The notes under the pieces are model-generated. The model did not search any database, was not told the origin of the DNA, and saw only the letters and a program-made list of their open reading frames with translations. The translations under genes and the position numbers were made by a program. From Karstenula rhodostoma CBS 690.94 (Eukaryota > Ascomycota > Dothideomycetes > Pleosporales > Didymosphaeriaceae), in assembly GCA_010093485.1 (NCBI GenBank), contig MU001496.1:28685-92684 (forward strand): DNA of 64,000 bases, given 5' to 3'. Position 1 is the stretch's first letter; each line of letters opens with the position of its first letter. This document shows, piece by piece, positions 40,540 to 50,767 of the stretch.

Positions 40540-41121
40540 GGCAGTACAGAATACCTACTAGGGTGGCCCATGACGGCGGATGTGTGCTTGACGGTCGATA
40601 GTTTTCTAGGGGCGACTGATGGTCATGCGGCGGGCGGATTGGTGTGTTGGGCAAAGCGAGCAAGGGATCGGGGGCAGCACAGAGGCAGAGGGAGGGCACA
40701 GCTAGGGAGGCGGCTGGACAGGATGTGATGGCACACGAGGGCAGTGGTGTTCCGAGAGACTGGCTTTCATATACAGACTCTGGCTGCTCCGTGCTCGGAT
40801 GGGCAGCTCGCCAGCAGATACGAAGGCATGTCGGCCATCCGTCGGCATGGGCTAAAGGGGCGAGGCCGTGCGGCGCGGGCGAGTGTGCTTCCCGCGCCCT
40901 GCCGTCAGCTCACACCAAATCAGGGTGTTGGGTGCGCATCGCCTGCGTGCGTCGTCTGACTTTGCTATTGCAGGTTGATGATAACTGTGATGCTCTTGGC
41001 GGCCATGCCATGTGAAATATCAATATCAGACCCACCGCCCCACTGTGTGCGCCATACCCGTCCCGTCCCGCCCGTCTAGTGTCTAGCTGCCGCCGCTAGA
41101 CCAGCCCAGCTTAGCTCCACC
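40540..41121. other. Divergent intergenic region
   Basis: Separates the start codons of the anion symporter (minus) and the rhodopsin-domain gene (plus). It may contain the alternative first exon of the symporter (40559-40571). Otherwise I see only short, unconvincing frames. Confidence 0.4.
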
Positions 41122-42298
41122 ATGGCCTCTGTTACGGTGCCAGCGCCGCTCTCCACCTCCACCTTTACCCCCGCGCTGAAGCCGCCGCACGGTATCGTCT
41201 CGAACCCCGACCACCCGGCGTCACTGGCCCACCTCGCGACCATCACCATTGCCATATGCATCCCGCTGACCACCGTCTTCTTCGCGCTGCGTAGCTACGT
41301 GCGCTTCTGGGTCAAGCGCACCTTCACCTTCGAGGATGTCCTCTGCATCATGCTCTGGTCGGGCACCGTCGCCTACTGCGCCATCATGCGAAACACCATG
41401 TCGCACGGCGGCGGCATGCACCTGTGGGACATCACGCCCGCCCGCGCCCACGAAGCAGCCTACTGGTTCAACGTTTGCGCCATCGAGTACGGCGTCATGA
41501 TCGGGCTGGCCAAGATCGCCGTCCTGTGGCTGTACCGCCGCGTCTTCTCGCCCCACAGGTGGAGCGCCTTCGACATCACCATTGTGTCCCTCATTGCCAT
41601 CATCTTCTTCTTCTATGCCGTGACAAGCATGGTCAAGATCTTCGAGTGTTGGCCGCGGAACAAGATCTGGGACAAGTCGCTGCCCGGCAAGTGCGTGCAG
41701 ATCAAGTGGATCTTGAACATTAGTGGCGGCTTCAACACGCTCACTGACTGGATCATTCTGTTGCTTCCCATCCATGCTGTCTCCAGGCTGCAGATGGACC
41801 CGCTTAAAAAGGTCCTCGTCTTCCTCGCCTTCACTTTTGGCATGTGGTACATTATAATCATTCTTTTCCAAATGGCAATCAAGCTAATAAAATGTTCACA
41901 GCGCCCCCATCTTCGCCACAGTCGGCTTCGCCGTTCGCATCCAAAACAGCGGCAACAAAGACGTCTCCTGGAAACAGCCCGAGATCCTGCTCTGGGGCGC
42001 CGGCGAGCTCGCCTCCAGTAACCTCATCATCTGCTTTCCCGAGCTCGCCGCCCTCTTCCGCCCCGCCACTTGGAGCCGGCGCTCCACTCCACGCAAGCCT
42101 GGCGCGTCCACGTTGAGAGGCTGGAGCGAGCCACGTTCGTCACGCAAGGCCGTGTCACATCCTTACATAACGAAGAGCCTAATGAGCGCGACGTCCAACG
42201 GGAATGACGGGCAGTACACTGAGCTCGAGGATGTGGGGAATAATGTGCATATTGAGCGCGCGCATAGCGTTCGTAGACTAGCTGAGACGCGTGACTAG
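41122..42298 (+). CDS. Rhodopsin-domain (SAT4/PTH11-like) integral membrane protein
   Basis: Exons 41122..41846 and 41902..42298 (55-bp intron) give 373 residues. Seven hydrophobic segments fit the fungal rhodopsin-domain family, with the hallmark order: LRSYVRFWVKRTFTFEDVL after TM1, a Gly-rich loop (HGGGMHLWD), KIAVLWLYRRVF, ECWP with a nearby Cys, LNISGGFNTLTDWIILLLP, and after the splice CAPIFATVGFAVRI. The tail from about residue 300 is polar and Ser/Arg-rich, probably cytosolic. Members without a CFEM domain are common near secondary-metabolite genes, but their biochemical role is unclear. No CFEM cysteines are present. Confidence 0.85.
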
Positions 42299-42670
42299 TT
42301 TCAAAACTAATATATTTGTAATGGCTCTATAAGAAATATTAAATAAAACGATTAAAGCTTATAAAAAACTTAGGAATTAAGATATTCACTATAATAGTAA
42401 CTAGGCAACCAATACGTTATACGCACATACATAGCGTGGTCGCCTGCCAAGGCGCCGCTTATAAATATCGGCATAATCAAAAACGCGAGGGTTTACAAAG
42501 ACTTATAAATCACGTTATCGTTTATAAGATATATATATATATCTGTTTGCGAATAGACCTATAAATACCGCAAGATACGACGATTAAGAGGGGTTTTCAA
42601 GCACTTATATTGATACTCTTTCGTCCTGTAGTACTAATAAAACATCGGTACCTTATTATATACGTCCAGA
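42299..42670. other. AT-rich intergenic patch
   Basis: Locally AT-rich sequence with repeated CTTATAAA words and scattered CG pairs, less extreme than the left block and still holding CA and TG. It could be an old small transposon or a simple promoter of the glutathione transferase. No gene seen. Confidence 0.4.
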
Positions 42671-43339
42671 ATGTCCTCTATTCAACCCATCAAGATCTGG
42701 GGTCAAACGGGTGCCAATCCTCCGAAGATCATCATGATAGTCAAAGAGCTTGGCCTTCCTCACACTATCATTCCCGTCAGTTTCGACGACGTCAAAAAGC
42801 CAGATTTCCTCAAGATCAACCCCAATGGCCGCCTACCGGCGATTCACGATCCGAACACTGGCCTTACTCTCTGGGAATCTGGTGCCATTATCGAGTATCT
42901 CATTGAAAAGTACGATGCCAACGGCGTCCTCAGCTACGCCTCAGGAACCGACAATGCGTACCTATCCAAACAGTGGCTCTACTTCCAAGTCTCCGGTCAA
43001 GGACCATACTATGGCCAAGCAGCTTGGTTCCAGAAACATCACTCTGAGTTTGTCCAGTCAGCGTTGAATCGGTATTTGGATGAGATAGAACGCGTCACAT
43101 CGGTACTCGATGGTCATTTAAGAGCGCAGAAGGAAAGGTATGGCGGGGAACCATGGTTGGTGGGAAACAGGATAACTTATGCTGATGTGGCATTTGTTAC
43201 TTACCAACACTTCATCCCTATCATGTTAAGCGAGGAATTAAAACCTCGTAACTTGGCCAGATTCACAGAGGTTGCTGATTGGATTGCTCGACTAGTAAGC
43301 AGGTCTGCAATCAACGGAGTACTTCACCCTTCATCCTAA
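42671..43339 (+). CDS. Glutathione S-transferase (Ure2p/GstB-like)
   Basis: An intronless frame of 222 residues, the usual length for the family. The N-terminal thioredoxin fold (about 5-85) has PKIIMIVKELGL, the cis-Pro region NPNGRLPAIHD at 50-60, and the glutathione-binding ES pair at 69-70 (WESGAIIEYLIEKYD). The C-terminal all-helical domain contains GPYYGQAAWFQ, typical of fungal Ure2-like enzymes, and NRITYADVAF, the N-capping box. It conjugates or reduces electrophiles with glutathione in the cytosol. In a peptide cluster it could act in self-protection or in thiol transfer to an oxidised product; this is inference from position. Confidence 0.92.
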   Translation: MSSIQPIKIWGQTGANPPKIIMIVKELGLPHTIIPVSFDDVKKPDFLKINPNGRLPAIHDPNTGLTLWESGAIIEYLIEKYDANGVLSYASGTDNAYLSKQWLYFQVSGQGPYYGQAAWFQKHHSEFVQSALNRYLDEIERVTSVLDGHLRAQKERYGGEPWLVGNRITYADVAFVTYQHFIPIMLSEELKPRNLARFTEVADWIARLVSRSAINGVLHPSS

Positions 43340-45454
43340 GATGGCGGTTGGTTTTGTATGTAGAGCGTGGAGATCAACTAGATAATATATGTTACGAACG
43401 AGTTGCCGTGCGGGCCTACCAAATACCCCGTGTTCTGCGCCTTGGGACTGATCTTTCTTGATTGACTGTTGTCTCCACACACAAAGACGCCCCTAATATC
43501 CGTCTGTATGCTATAGAGTATTCGTTACAATGTCGCTGGAAGGTAGCAGCGGCAGCCTGAGCTGCTCGTAGAACGGACCCTTCGCCTTAGACAGTGGATA
43601 GTGCCTAATGAAACTCTCCTCGGTCTTGCTGCCGACCTGGAGAACTAGCTCTCGCACACGTTTTCTCTACTACAAAAGCATCAGGACCGCCACTCTCTTC
43701 GCTAACCCCGGTCTTTATGCGCCAGCAGATCCCATACTTGGGTCAACAAACGTTCTCTCCCTCGACCGGCTGTGCGACGCCATCTGTAGCGTCCCAATCG
43801 TTTCGGGCGGTGATTTCGACCCCGAAAGCCAAGCGACATCACCCTTTGTTCTCAGCCCAAGTCGAGCCGCGGATACCCCTACCTGGCGACTCGCGCAGGC
43901 GGCCAGCTTCTGCCTGTGTGCGCTCCTGCTCGCACCCCCCCCCCCCCAAGGCGGGGAGGAGCCGCCCTGTCTTCTCCAATCCACCCAGTGGTTCCGCGTG
44001 GCGGACCACCACGGACTCGACGTCGGTACCAAGGACACCGAGCATCATCTGGTTATGCTTCACGCGCTGGCCAAGCGGGCTCTCGCCCTCTTCTACCGCG
44101 TCTTGAGAAGAAGAAGGGATACATACGCGAAAGTAGAGAGCCCATGACATGGTGCCCGACACTGGATACCTATAAAGAAGGATGTGCGCCCTCCGACCAT
44201 CCTTAGCCAGAGCAGCGGCCCTCGCTCTGGAGTAGCTGATCGAGGTGTTGGTTCGCTTGGTTTTTGCCCATCTACTAGAGAGCACCATCGTCAAAATTTC
44301 ACTGAAGCTGGAATTGTTCTCCAAAATCGGACATGCACCACAGTCACAAGAAGCATTGGTAGCATCGGTTGGCGCGGATATCGTAGCGTGCTGCTGAGTG
44401 CGCCTATCATCTCATGTCACCAGACGAATGCTAATCGCGACAGAGCGACTATTGAGTGCCCTAGTAGTGTTTGGAGACATTAGACAGACCTCGGATGGCC
44501 TTTTTGCTCTATCTCCATCTTTCAAGAGCCTCGCTGATCTGCATATGCCAATACCTTCACAACTGCCTTGATGACGTCTGCATCAATATTCTTCGTCGGC
44601 TCGGAAGCTCAATGAAGCAATATGTTTCCAAGCTCCTGGGATACGAGCAAATCATACAAGGTACAAGGGTAGGTGATTGGTTTACGTTGCAGGATGATGC
44701 CGTTGTGCGGCGTAGTTGAGAGAACTGGGAAACACTGGCGTAGTATCATTGAGGTCGCAAACTTGGTAGTTCCAACTGTGTAAATGTCCAAGGAAGGCGT
44801 CTCGAAGAGTATCCTTGAGGAGGAAAGGAAATAGTCAGTTTGAATATGCAGTTCCCTGCATGGTAATTCAGTACAATTTCTTTTGAGAAGGTACCAGAGT
44901 TACTTGTGCTCGATCGTTCTGTTGAACACACCGGTAATATCAGTGCCTCGGCAACTATCATCTTCGCCTCGACCCAAACCATGCGTAATGCTCCAGGTGT
45001 AGCAATTTCTTCATGCAGCGCAATCGAACGTCTTATGCCGCCAATGCAAAACATGGTGAAGACTGTATGAAGTCCCCAATTGACTGTAATAGCGGAGACG
45101 GGGATATCCCGTTGGTTGCAACAGCGATCCATCAAGCTCGAGAGATGATGACAATATGCTCATCGGGTCAACTTCCGCCAAGTCTAGTATTGTGATGTTG
45201 CCAGCGGCTGTCAAGTGCAGCCAAGCACATGAACCAACTACTGATAACGAGTAGTAGTAAGAACCGCTAGATCGCGATCGTCTACACGTATGCCATCTGA
45301 CTTACCGTGATCCTGTTTAATAGATTCGGCAATTTCAGGCTGCTCACAGCCCAGGTTTCTGATTATTGACACGAACCACATAGTGTCTCGCAAATTAATT
45401 GACAAAAACATGCACCGCGGCTGCCGCCCAATGCCCACAGCCAATCTCCCGAGC
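43340..45454. other. Gene-poor, probably decayed interval
   Basis: Only short frames on both strands, such as 43608-44147 (plus) and 44746-45135 and 45238-45465 (minus). None has a family signature I recognise, and none joins into a longer frame by plausible splicing. A run of 13 C occurs at 43935-43947. Composition is normal, without RIP. It looks like old genes that have lost their frames, lying between the two precursor/oxidase modules. Confidence 0.4.
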
Positions 45455-45455
45455 A

Positions 45456-46056
45456 ATGTCCACATTCGGATCGCTTACATTAGCTGTGTTGACGGCAACG
45501 TACTGTTGCGCTACAATCACGGAGACACCACACTGTAACTAGATTTGCCAAGACGAGCGGATGGCTAGGCGCCCCACGGATTCCCAGACTGATAGCAGCC
45601 GTGGTGCACTGACACTGGGGTATCAACTAACGTCCTCGGTCCATTGAAGAAACAATGGAAACGCTAGGGTCTCGTATAGTGTCTCCTGACAACGCGCACC
45701 CTAATGCCTACGGGATTGCCTTGGTGGACAACGGGCAGACATTGATGGTCAACGATGGCGGATACGGCACTTCAACTGTGTACGCTGTGGATACATTTAC
45801 CAAGATGCTCGAACACAACCAGATAATCGTCAGTTTATTAGGATTGGGTTTAAAATTAACTAACAGAATCAGGCACTCGGTGGCACATCCAACAACGTCT
45901 TCGACATTCCCGGTTCCGGCGATCTAGTCATTCCAGGTATACCTGATATCTATCATCTTCTTTTTTTCTCACATCCAGGCTCCCCCGTCGGAAGCACTGT
46001 TCTCCGACTTGTGAAGGCAAAGAGATACTGTATTGGGGTGATGGAAACATACTGAG
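45456..46056 (+). pseudogene. Possible remnant of a secreted beta-propeller/lactonase-like gene
   Basis: At 45456 a frame begins MSTFGSLTLAVLTATYCCA, which looks like a signal peptide, and stops after 28 codons unless spliced. A second frame (about 45655-45830) reads AHPNAYGIALVDNGQTLMVN, the style of a lactonase/SMP-30 blade. An intron with a CTAAC branch (45829 to about 45871) leads to GGTSNNVFDIPGSGDLVIPG, and another intron from 45938 leads to a short tail ending at a TGA near 46054. A better-looking continuation (EILYWGDGNILSLVTG) lies in another frame. Family and integrity are both uncertain; I favour a broken gene. Confidence 0.3.
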
Positions 46057-46502
46057 CCTTGTAACTGGTATTTCTATTGACCCTAAACCAAATAGAATGG
46101 TAGGTGGTGGGATTATGCAAGAAATTGGTTTGTATGCGATATAGACATATGCCATATTACGCCCCGCATGGATACCACGCCTACTACACCTATGACGCCT
46201 TGCCAACGCGCGTCGAGCGAGGTTTTGAGTCACGCCGTATATGCGTCTGCGCAGAAGGCAGTGGAACCGCAGGGGAAGGGAATACGCCCTACGACGTTAG
46301 AAGGCGCGGAGCGCGTTTGTGGGAAGCCGACGGGTACTATACGCCCGTATGAGAAGGATAATTTATAAGTATTTCTTTTGATAAATAAGGCATAGAGAGT
46401 ATCGCTGTGTCGTATTGCGAAGTAGTCAAGTAGCCCCTAAGGAGTACACTTCCACGGACCACTATTCCGTTGCACGCTATTGATCATCGATATACTACCC
46501 AC
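46057..46502. other. Spacer downstream of precursor B
   Basis: Holds a 66-codon frame (46168-46368) of no recognisable family and a short AT-rich stretch (46355-46400). Probably the 3' region of precursor B plus decayed sequence. Confidence 0.35.
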
Positions 46503-47243
46503 TTACGCTTGGACCTCAGCGTCTCTTTCCTTCAGCCCGTAATAAGCGACGTTGACAAACGCTTGGTCCACAGAGGACTCTTCTTCGCTACGTTTCGCTT
46601 TTTCCGCTTCAGCCTCCCTCTCCTTCAGCCCAAAGTAAGCGACGTTAACGAATGCTTGGTCAACATCGGAGCTCTCCTCTCCACGCTTGACCCGTTCAGC
46701 CTCAGCCTCCCTCTCCTTCAACCCATAGTAGGCAACATTGACAAAAGCCTGGTCTACATCTGACTCTTGCTCACCACGCTTAACAGCGGCTTCAGCAGCC
46801 TCACGCTCCTTCAGTCCGAAGTACGCCACGTTGACGAAAGCCTGGTCAACATCAGATTCTTGCTCCCCGCGTTTAGCCTGCTCGGCCGCTTCTCGCTCTT
46901 TCAGTCCGTAATACGCAACATTCACAAAGGCTTGGTCAACTGAGGAATCCTCCTCTTCGCGCTTCTTCAGCCCGTTGTACACAATGCCGATGAAGTCTGC
47001 GTCCACTGTAGCCGATTCAGGCACTGGCTTGGCTTCCGCTTCTCTCTCCTTCAGGCCGTAGTAAGCGACGTTAACAAAGGCTTGGTCCACTGAAGACTCC
47101 TCCTGCAGATGGTGAGTGATGCTTCACGACAGGCGAATCAAGGCCAGGATTTCGGGGGGACTCACAGTGCCAGGTGCCGGAACCGGAGCAGCGAGAACGG
47201 AAGCCGCGAAAAGGGCTGAGAGAATGCTGCTAGAGTACTTCAT
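46503..47243 (-). CDS. Candidate RiPP precursor B: secreted seven-repeat peptide with Tyr-Tyr/Tyr-Phe cores
   Basis: Exon 1 (47166..47243, 26 codons) encodes the signal peptide MKYSSSILSALFAASVLAA and a short linker. A 63-bp intron (GTGAGT, CTCAC branch, CAG) leads to exon 2 (46503..47102); total 225 residues. Seven repeats of VDQAFVNVAYYGLKER or a variant lie at 31-46, 59-74, 81-96, 111-126, 142-157, 173-188 and 204-219. Five are identical apart from Tyr or Phe at the second aromatic position (repeats 4 and 6 have Phe), with Tyr in 1, 3, 5 and 7; repeat 2 is divergent (Asp-Phe-Ile-Gly-Ile-Val-Tyr-Asn). The spacers are acidic, and four contain Lys-Arg followed by Gly-Glu or Ser-Glu, kexin sites. 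The pattern is that of dikaritin/KEP precursors. It is divergent from oxidase B. The product is unknown. Confidence 0.85.
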
Positions 47244-47986
47244 GATGATGATTTGAAAATTATCTCGAAACCGGGAACGGCAGATGGACTTGGTATGAAG
47301 AATTGAAGGGCGATAACACCGGCCTGGCTTCTACAGGACGGTAGGAAGAACGCTACTTATACATCAGCACCACCTTTAACAGAAGGATTGTGTCAGAATC
47401 GCACGGTTGCACGTATACCATCAGGGACACGCTTCATCACTCGGCTCAATCGCCGACTACGACCAGCCAGGGAAGCGTTTTCAAAGCGACATGCAAGTCA
47501 ATCAATCGCACCAAGGGCGATTGGCTCGTAAGCTTAGTAGGTACACCTAGAGAGGAAGGTAACACTGGTATAAAGTCGAGTATACGTCGCGCTGGGATGC
47601 TTCCTGGTCGAGTGCGATGTTGATCGCTCGGTCCGCCTCCATGTTCATTCGACAGGGCTACGGTCATGTGTTCACCGATGCAGTCCATCCTTCGGAGTGC
47701 TTAGGCTAACTCGGATAATGGTGTCTTAGCGTACAATGTAAGATGTTAGATACCACGGGCCATGCGAGCATGTTTCGCTCGGCGGGGAACTTAAGAGGCG
47801 GACTGGTTGCCTAGTTGCCGATCACGGCTTGTTCCGGGGGCTGGTTTTAACGGACGTGCAACTAGCGCTTCTCGCACGACACTTATGTCCGGTTGTTGAG
47901 CCGAACAGCACTCCATTCCCGCTCTCACTGACACTGCGTTCTCTCTCCACCAGTGCTTCTCATTGCATCCCTAAGTAAAGCTGAAG
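47244..47986. promoter_or_regulatory. Shared divergent promoter of precursor B and oxidase B
   Basis: 743 bp between the two start codons. It holds the inverted repeat TCGGCTCAATCGCCGA at 47441-47456 (CGG and CCG half-sites 8 bp apart), and a CGGTCCG near 47628. These are plausible Zn2Cys6 regulator sites. No convincing gene lies here. Confidence 0.45.
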
Positions 47987-48945
47987 ATGAGGTTCTCCTT
48001 TACGCAAGGTTACCGGCGTGTTGATCAAGAAGAGGTTAGAAACTCTGAAAAAGCAAGCAGAACTTCGTCGGAAGAGTTTAGTGTGTCAGAATCACATATT
48101 ATATCAAACTGGACTGTATGGCGTCGCTGGTTACCGTGGGCACTCGTCGCAGTTCTGACGGCCACCAACTGGTATTCCTGGGTGCGAGGTCAATCGCAAG
48201 CTGCTACCGATGCAATATATTGTAAGTCGCCTTCAGTACCCTTTCTGTCTCTTCATTCTCACACTCTGCCGTAGCACCAGCTTCATCTGCGATCAAATAC
48301 AAGAACGTCATCTTCCAAGCTGGCATAGACAGTGACACAAGTCCATACCAAGGATCACCTTCAAAAGAGCTTGACCATGAATGGGAAGAACTCCACAAAT
48401 GTGAGTGGAGTATGATATCTAGTGGAAGAAACTACTAACATATTCATCGAAAGATGGAGTGAGTAGGATACCGATGAGCGACGCGGCGCAACTCGCCAAC
48501 AGGACTTCACCTATTCCCGGGGATGAGGGGCATTACGTCGTGATACTGGAAGTATTCCATCAGCTTCATTGTCTGGTAACCAGAATACCACCCGCAATAT
48601 CTTGTCGATCGCTAATATGGAATCCAGCAACACGTTCGCAGGCGACTTTTCTGGAACGAAACCACACAGGGTTCTCCAGACGAGGTTGAAGCCCTGTCCA
48701 TGAAGCACTTAGACCACTGCATCGACTCAATCCGCCAGAGCCTCATGTGCTCGGCTGACGTTACTCCGCTCCCATATGTGTGGTGGCGCAAATATGACCA
48801 GCTCATGCCGGCAACCGCTGTAACACACACATGCCGTGATTTCGAAGCGATCCGAGATTGGGCAAAGGAGCATCGTGCCGGCACGGTTGACAAGCATGTT
48901 CAAGTCCATGATCCGCTTGGAGATCAGGTAGTGTACGACGTATAG
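47987..48945 (+). CDS. DUF3328/UstYa-type membrane oxidase B
   Basis: Four exons, 47987..48221, 48275..48400, 48454..48575 and 48628..48945, give 266 residues. The introns are 53, 53 and 52 bp, with CTAAC or CTAAT branch sites in the second and third. One membrane helix spans about 45-65 (WRRWLPWALVAVLTATNWYSW). The lumenal part has YSPASSAIKYKNVIF after the first joint, SPYQGSPSKELDHEWEELHKYG, and two HxxHC motifs: HQLHC at 156-160 and HLDHC at 188-192, the latter in HLDHCIDSIRQSLMC. It is the typical UstYa-family layout, so an oxidase that modifies a RiPP precursor in the secretory pathway, most simply precursor B, whose start it faces. The third intron splits the gene straight after the first motif. 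Confidence 0.9.
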
Positions 48946-49569
48946 AAACTATTGAACATGTCTTCCACTGAAGCAATACTTGGATCGTCGTACGCTAGGT
49001 TATCGTGATGCTGGAATAGTGGGCACCGGTGACGCCATTTTCCGACCAGGATGTAGATCCTTAGCATTATTGCCTAATCCTGGCGCAGCTGCATGTCACC
49101 GAGAGTGAGTGCTTACAACAGCCCCGCACTGGTCTACATGTGTGTTATCGATCTGAGTGTACCTTCCTGATACGGGCGTGATCTGCACAATTCCTTTGGG
49201 CAAGTGAATCCTACCAGCCAACGTCAATCCCTGTTCTCATTAGTATCACTATACGTAAACGTACGAGAGTAAATTGAGCCTGTTATCAGAGATGCTATCG
49301 CTAGTCGCGTAGGAGCCGCAGGGTACTTGCTAACAACATTGATTGACTACTTCGACTCGCCTCGACCGGGCCCGTTATAGACGCTCGCAGTCAGCGCTAA
49401 ACCATCAACTTCGGCATTTTGGAGGCCCCGAGAAGGAACTGGTGTCTCATGGTCCTGACTTGACGCGAGTCGACGGCCCATCGCTCTCGACAGCCTGTGC
49501 ACCTGGATTGACGCCATCGGATCCTACATCACTTTCACACTCTTTGCATCCCCAACTGTTGACAGCGGC
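48946..49569. other. Intergenic region
   Basis: About 620 bp between oxidase B and the third HxxHC protein. I see no gene or clear repeat; it contains the promoter of the downstream gene. Confidence 0.5.
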
Positions 49570-50328
49570 ATGGATTCTCACGAACACTCTAAACGTACGA
49601 CTCTGTGTGATGAGGAGAAGTTCAAAGACTTTTCTGATGTCGACTCCGACGACACACCTTTGGTACAGCATCGCTCAAGATCACGATTCTTCCATCCAGT
49701 AATCATCATACTCTCGGCAGTTCTTGTCTTGATCCCGCTTGTTTATTTCACAGTTGCGACCCCCAAAAGAGGACTGAAATACGACCAATGCGGCACCACA
49801 GCCGACGAAGCGCGGGCGCGAGGCTGTGTGTTCGAGATCACTGGCTTCACATGGCTACCTATAGAATGCCGAGATACGGAGACTGAGGACGAATTCCTTG
49901 AATACCTCTCTGCAAACGAGTTGAACATCTACCGCGACACAAACTACACGGACATTGTACCCATCGAAGAGGTCCGCCTCGGGAATGGACCAGGCTGTAA
50001 GCCACTCCAACTCTGCCATGAGACTCAACAATTCTAATGTGACCCAGTCTTCGTGGGGCAACAGTACCACGTAACGCATTGCCAATTCCTGCTGCGGAAG
50101 CTGCATCGCGCGCAAATGAGCGGAAGGATGATCGATGGCCAGATCATGCCAACACATCATACAGTGCACTGTAGCGAGCAGACACTCAGTGTAGTTCGGA
50201 ACCCGGAGTGGCGGGCAGACGCTATACAGCTTTCTTATACGAAGTTTCCGTATTGCGGGAAGCCTGGGGGATATAACGTTGGCTGGGACCAGAAACATGG
50301 GAGGCCGACGGCGTGGACAGATGCATGA
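49570..50328 (+). CDS. HxxHC membrane protein, distant UstYa-like family
   Basis: Exons 49570..49996 and 50048..50328 (51-bp intron, GTAAGC to CAG) give 235 residues. The acidic N-terminus is followed by one membrane helix, about 40-63 (FHPVIIILSAVLVLIPLVYF). Then come CGTTADEARARGCVFEI, TWLPIECRD and a conserved order ending in YHVTHCQFLLRKLHRA (HVTHC at 150-154) and THHTVHC (HTVHC at 180-184). This belongs to a widespread fungal family of single-pass proteins with WLPxxC and two HxxHC motifs, related in design to UstYa oxidases but lacking the usual DUF3328 spacing. A third oxidase of the cluster is the likely role, by position and motifs. The gene looks intact. Confidence 0.8.
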
Positions 50329-50767
50329 GTGTGGACTGGCCTGCTTCGATCGTCCTGTCGAGTAGAAATGAAAAGGATATAAGAACAAATCCTGGCCCAC
50401 CTTTGGCACTTCCGAAAGTAAAGAGCTTGGTTGGCGAACAGTGTTTCATATTCTGACTGTATCCTCGCTTAACCTGACTCACAAAAATGTTATGGACAAA
50501 GGGTGAACCTATCGCGAATGCAAGATTCGACCTTCGCTGTTCGGAGTTCTACTCGTCAGCGTCGCCGACCACCGCTCCAACACTGGTGTTCCCTGTAGGG
50601 TAAGAAAATACCAGAATGCAGCCCAAAGACTACCCTCTGCCGCCACTTATTTTGGCATGGCTTTGTAAACAACCAGTTTCATTGGTTATAGGCGCATTGT
50701 TTGCCTGAACAATCTCGTCTGTTCGGGCCGACATCTCCTCGGCGCAATTCCATTGCAGCGTGTCAAA
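50329..50767. other. Intergenic region
   Basis: No gene or repeat recognised; it contains the 5' region of the acidic protein gene. Confidence 0.5.

Noticed and set aside
41221..41871. 216-codon minus-strand frame over the rhodopsin-domain gene
   Set aside because: Shadow of the seven-helix protein on the plus strand, which has clear family motifs.
43608..44147. 179-codon plus-strand frame, first thought a transcription-factor remnant
   Set aside because: A few residues look suggestive but no zinc cluster or other diagnostic motif is present, and a 13-C run lies inside; left unassigned.
46470..46763. 97-codon plus-strand frame inside precursor B
   Set aside because: It is the antisense of the tandem repeats; its own repeated pattern follows from the precursor, which has a signal peptide and good splice sites.
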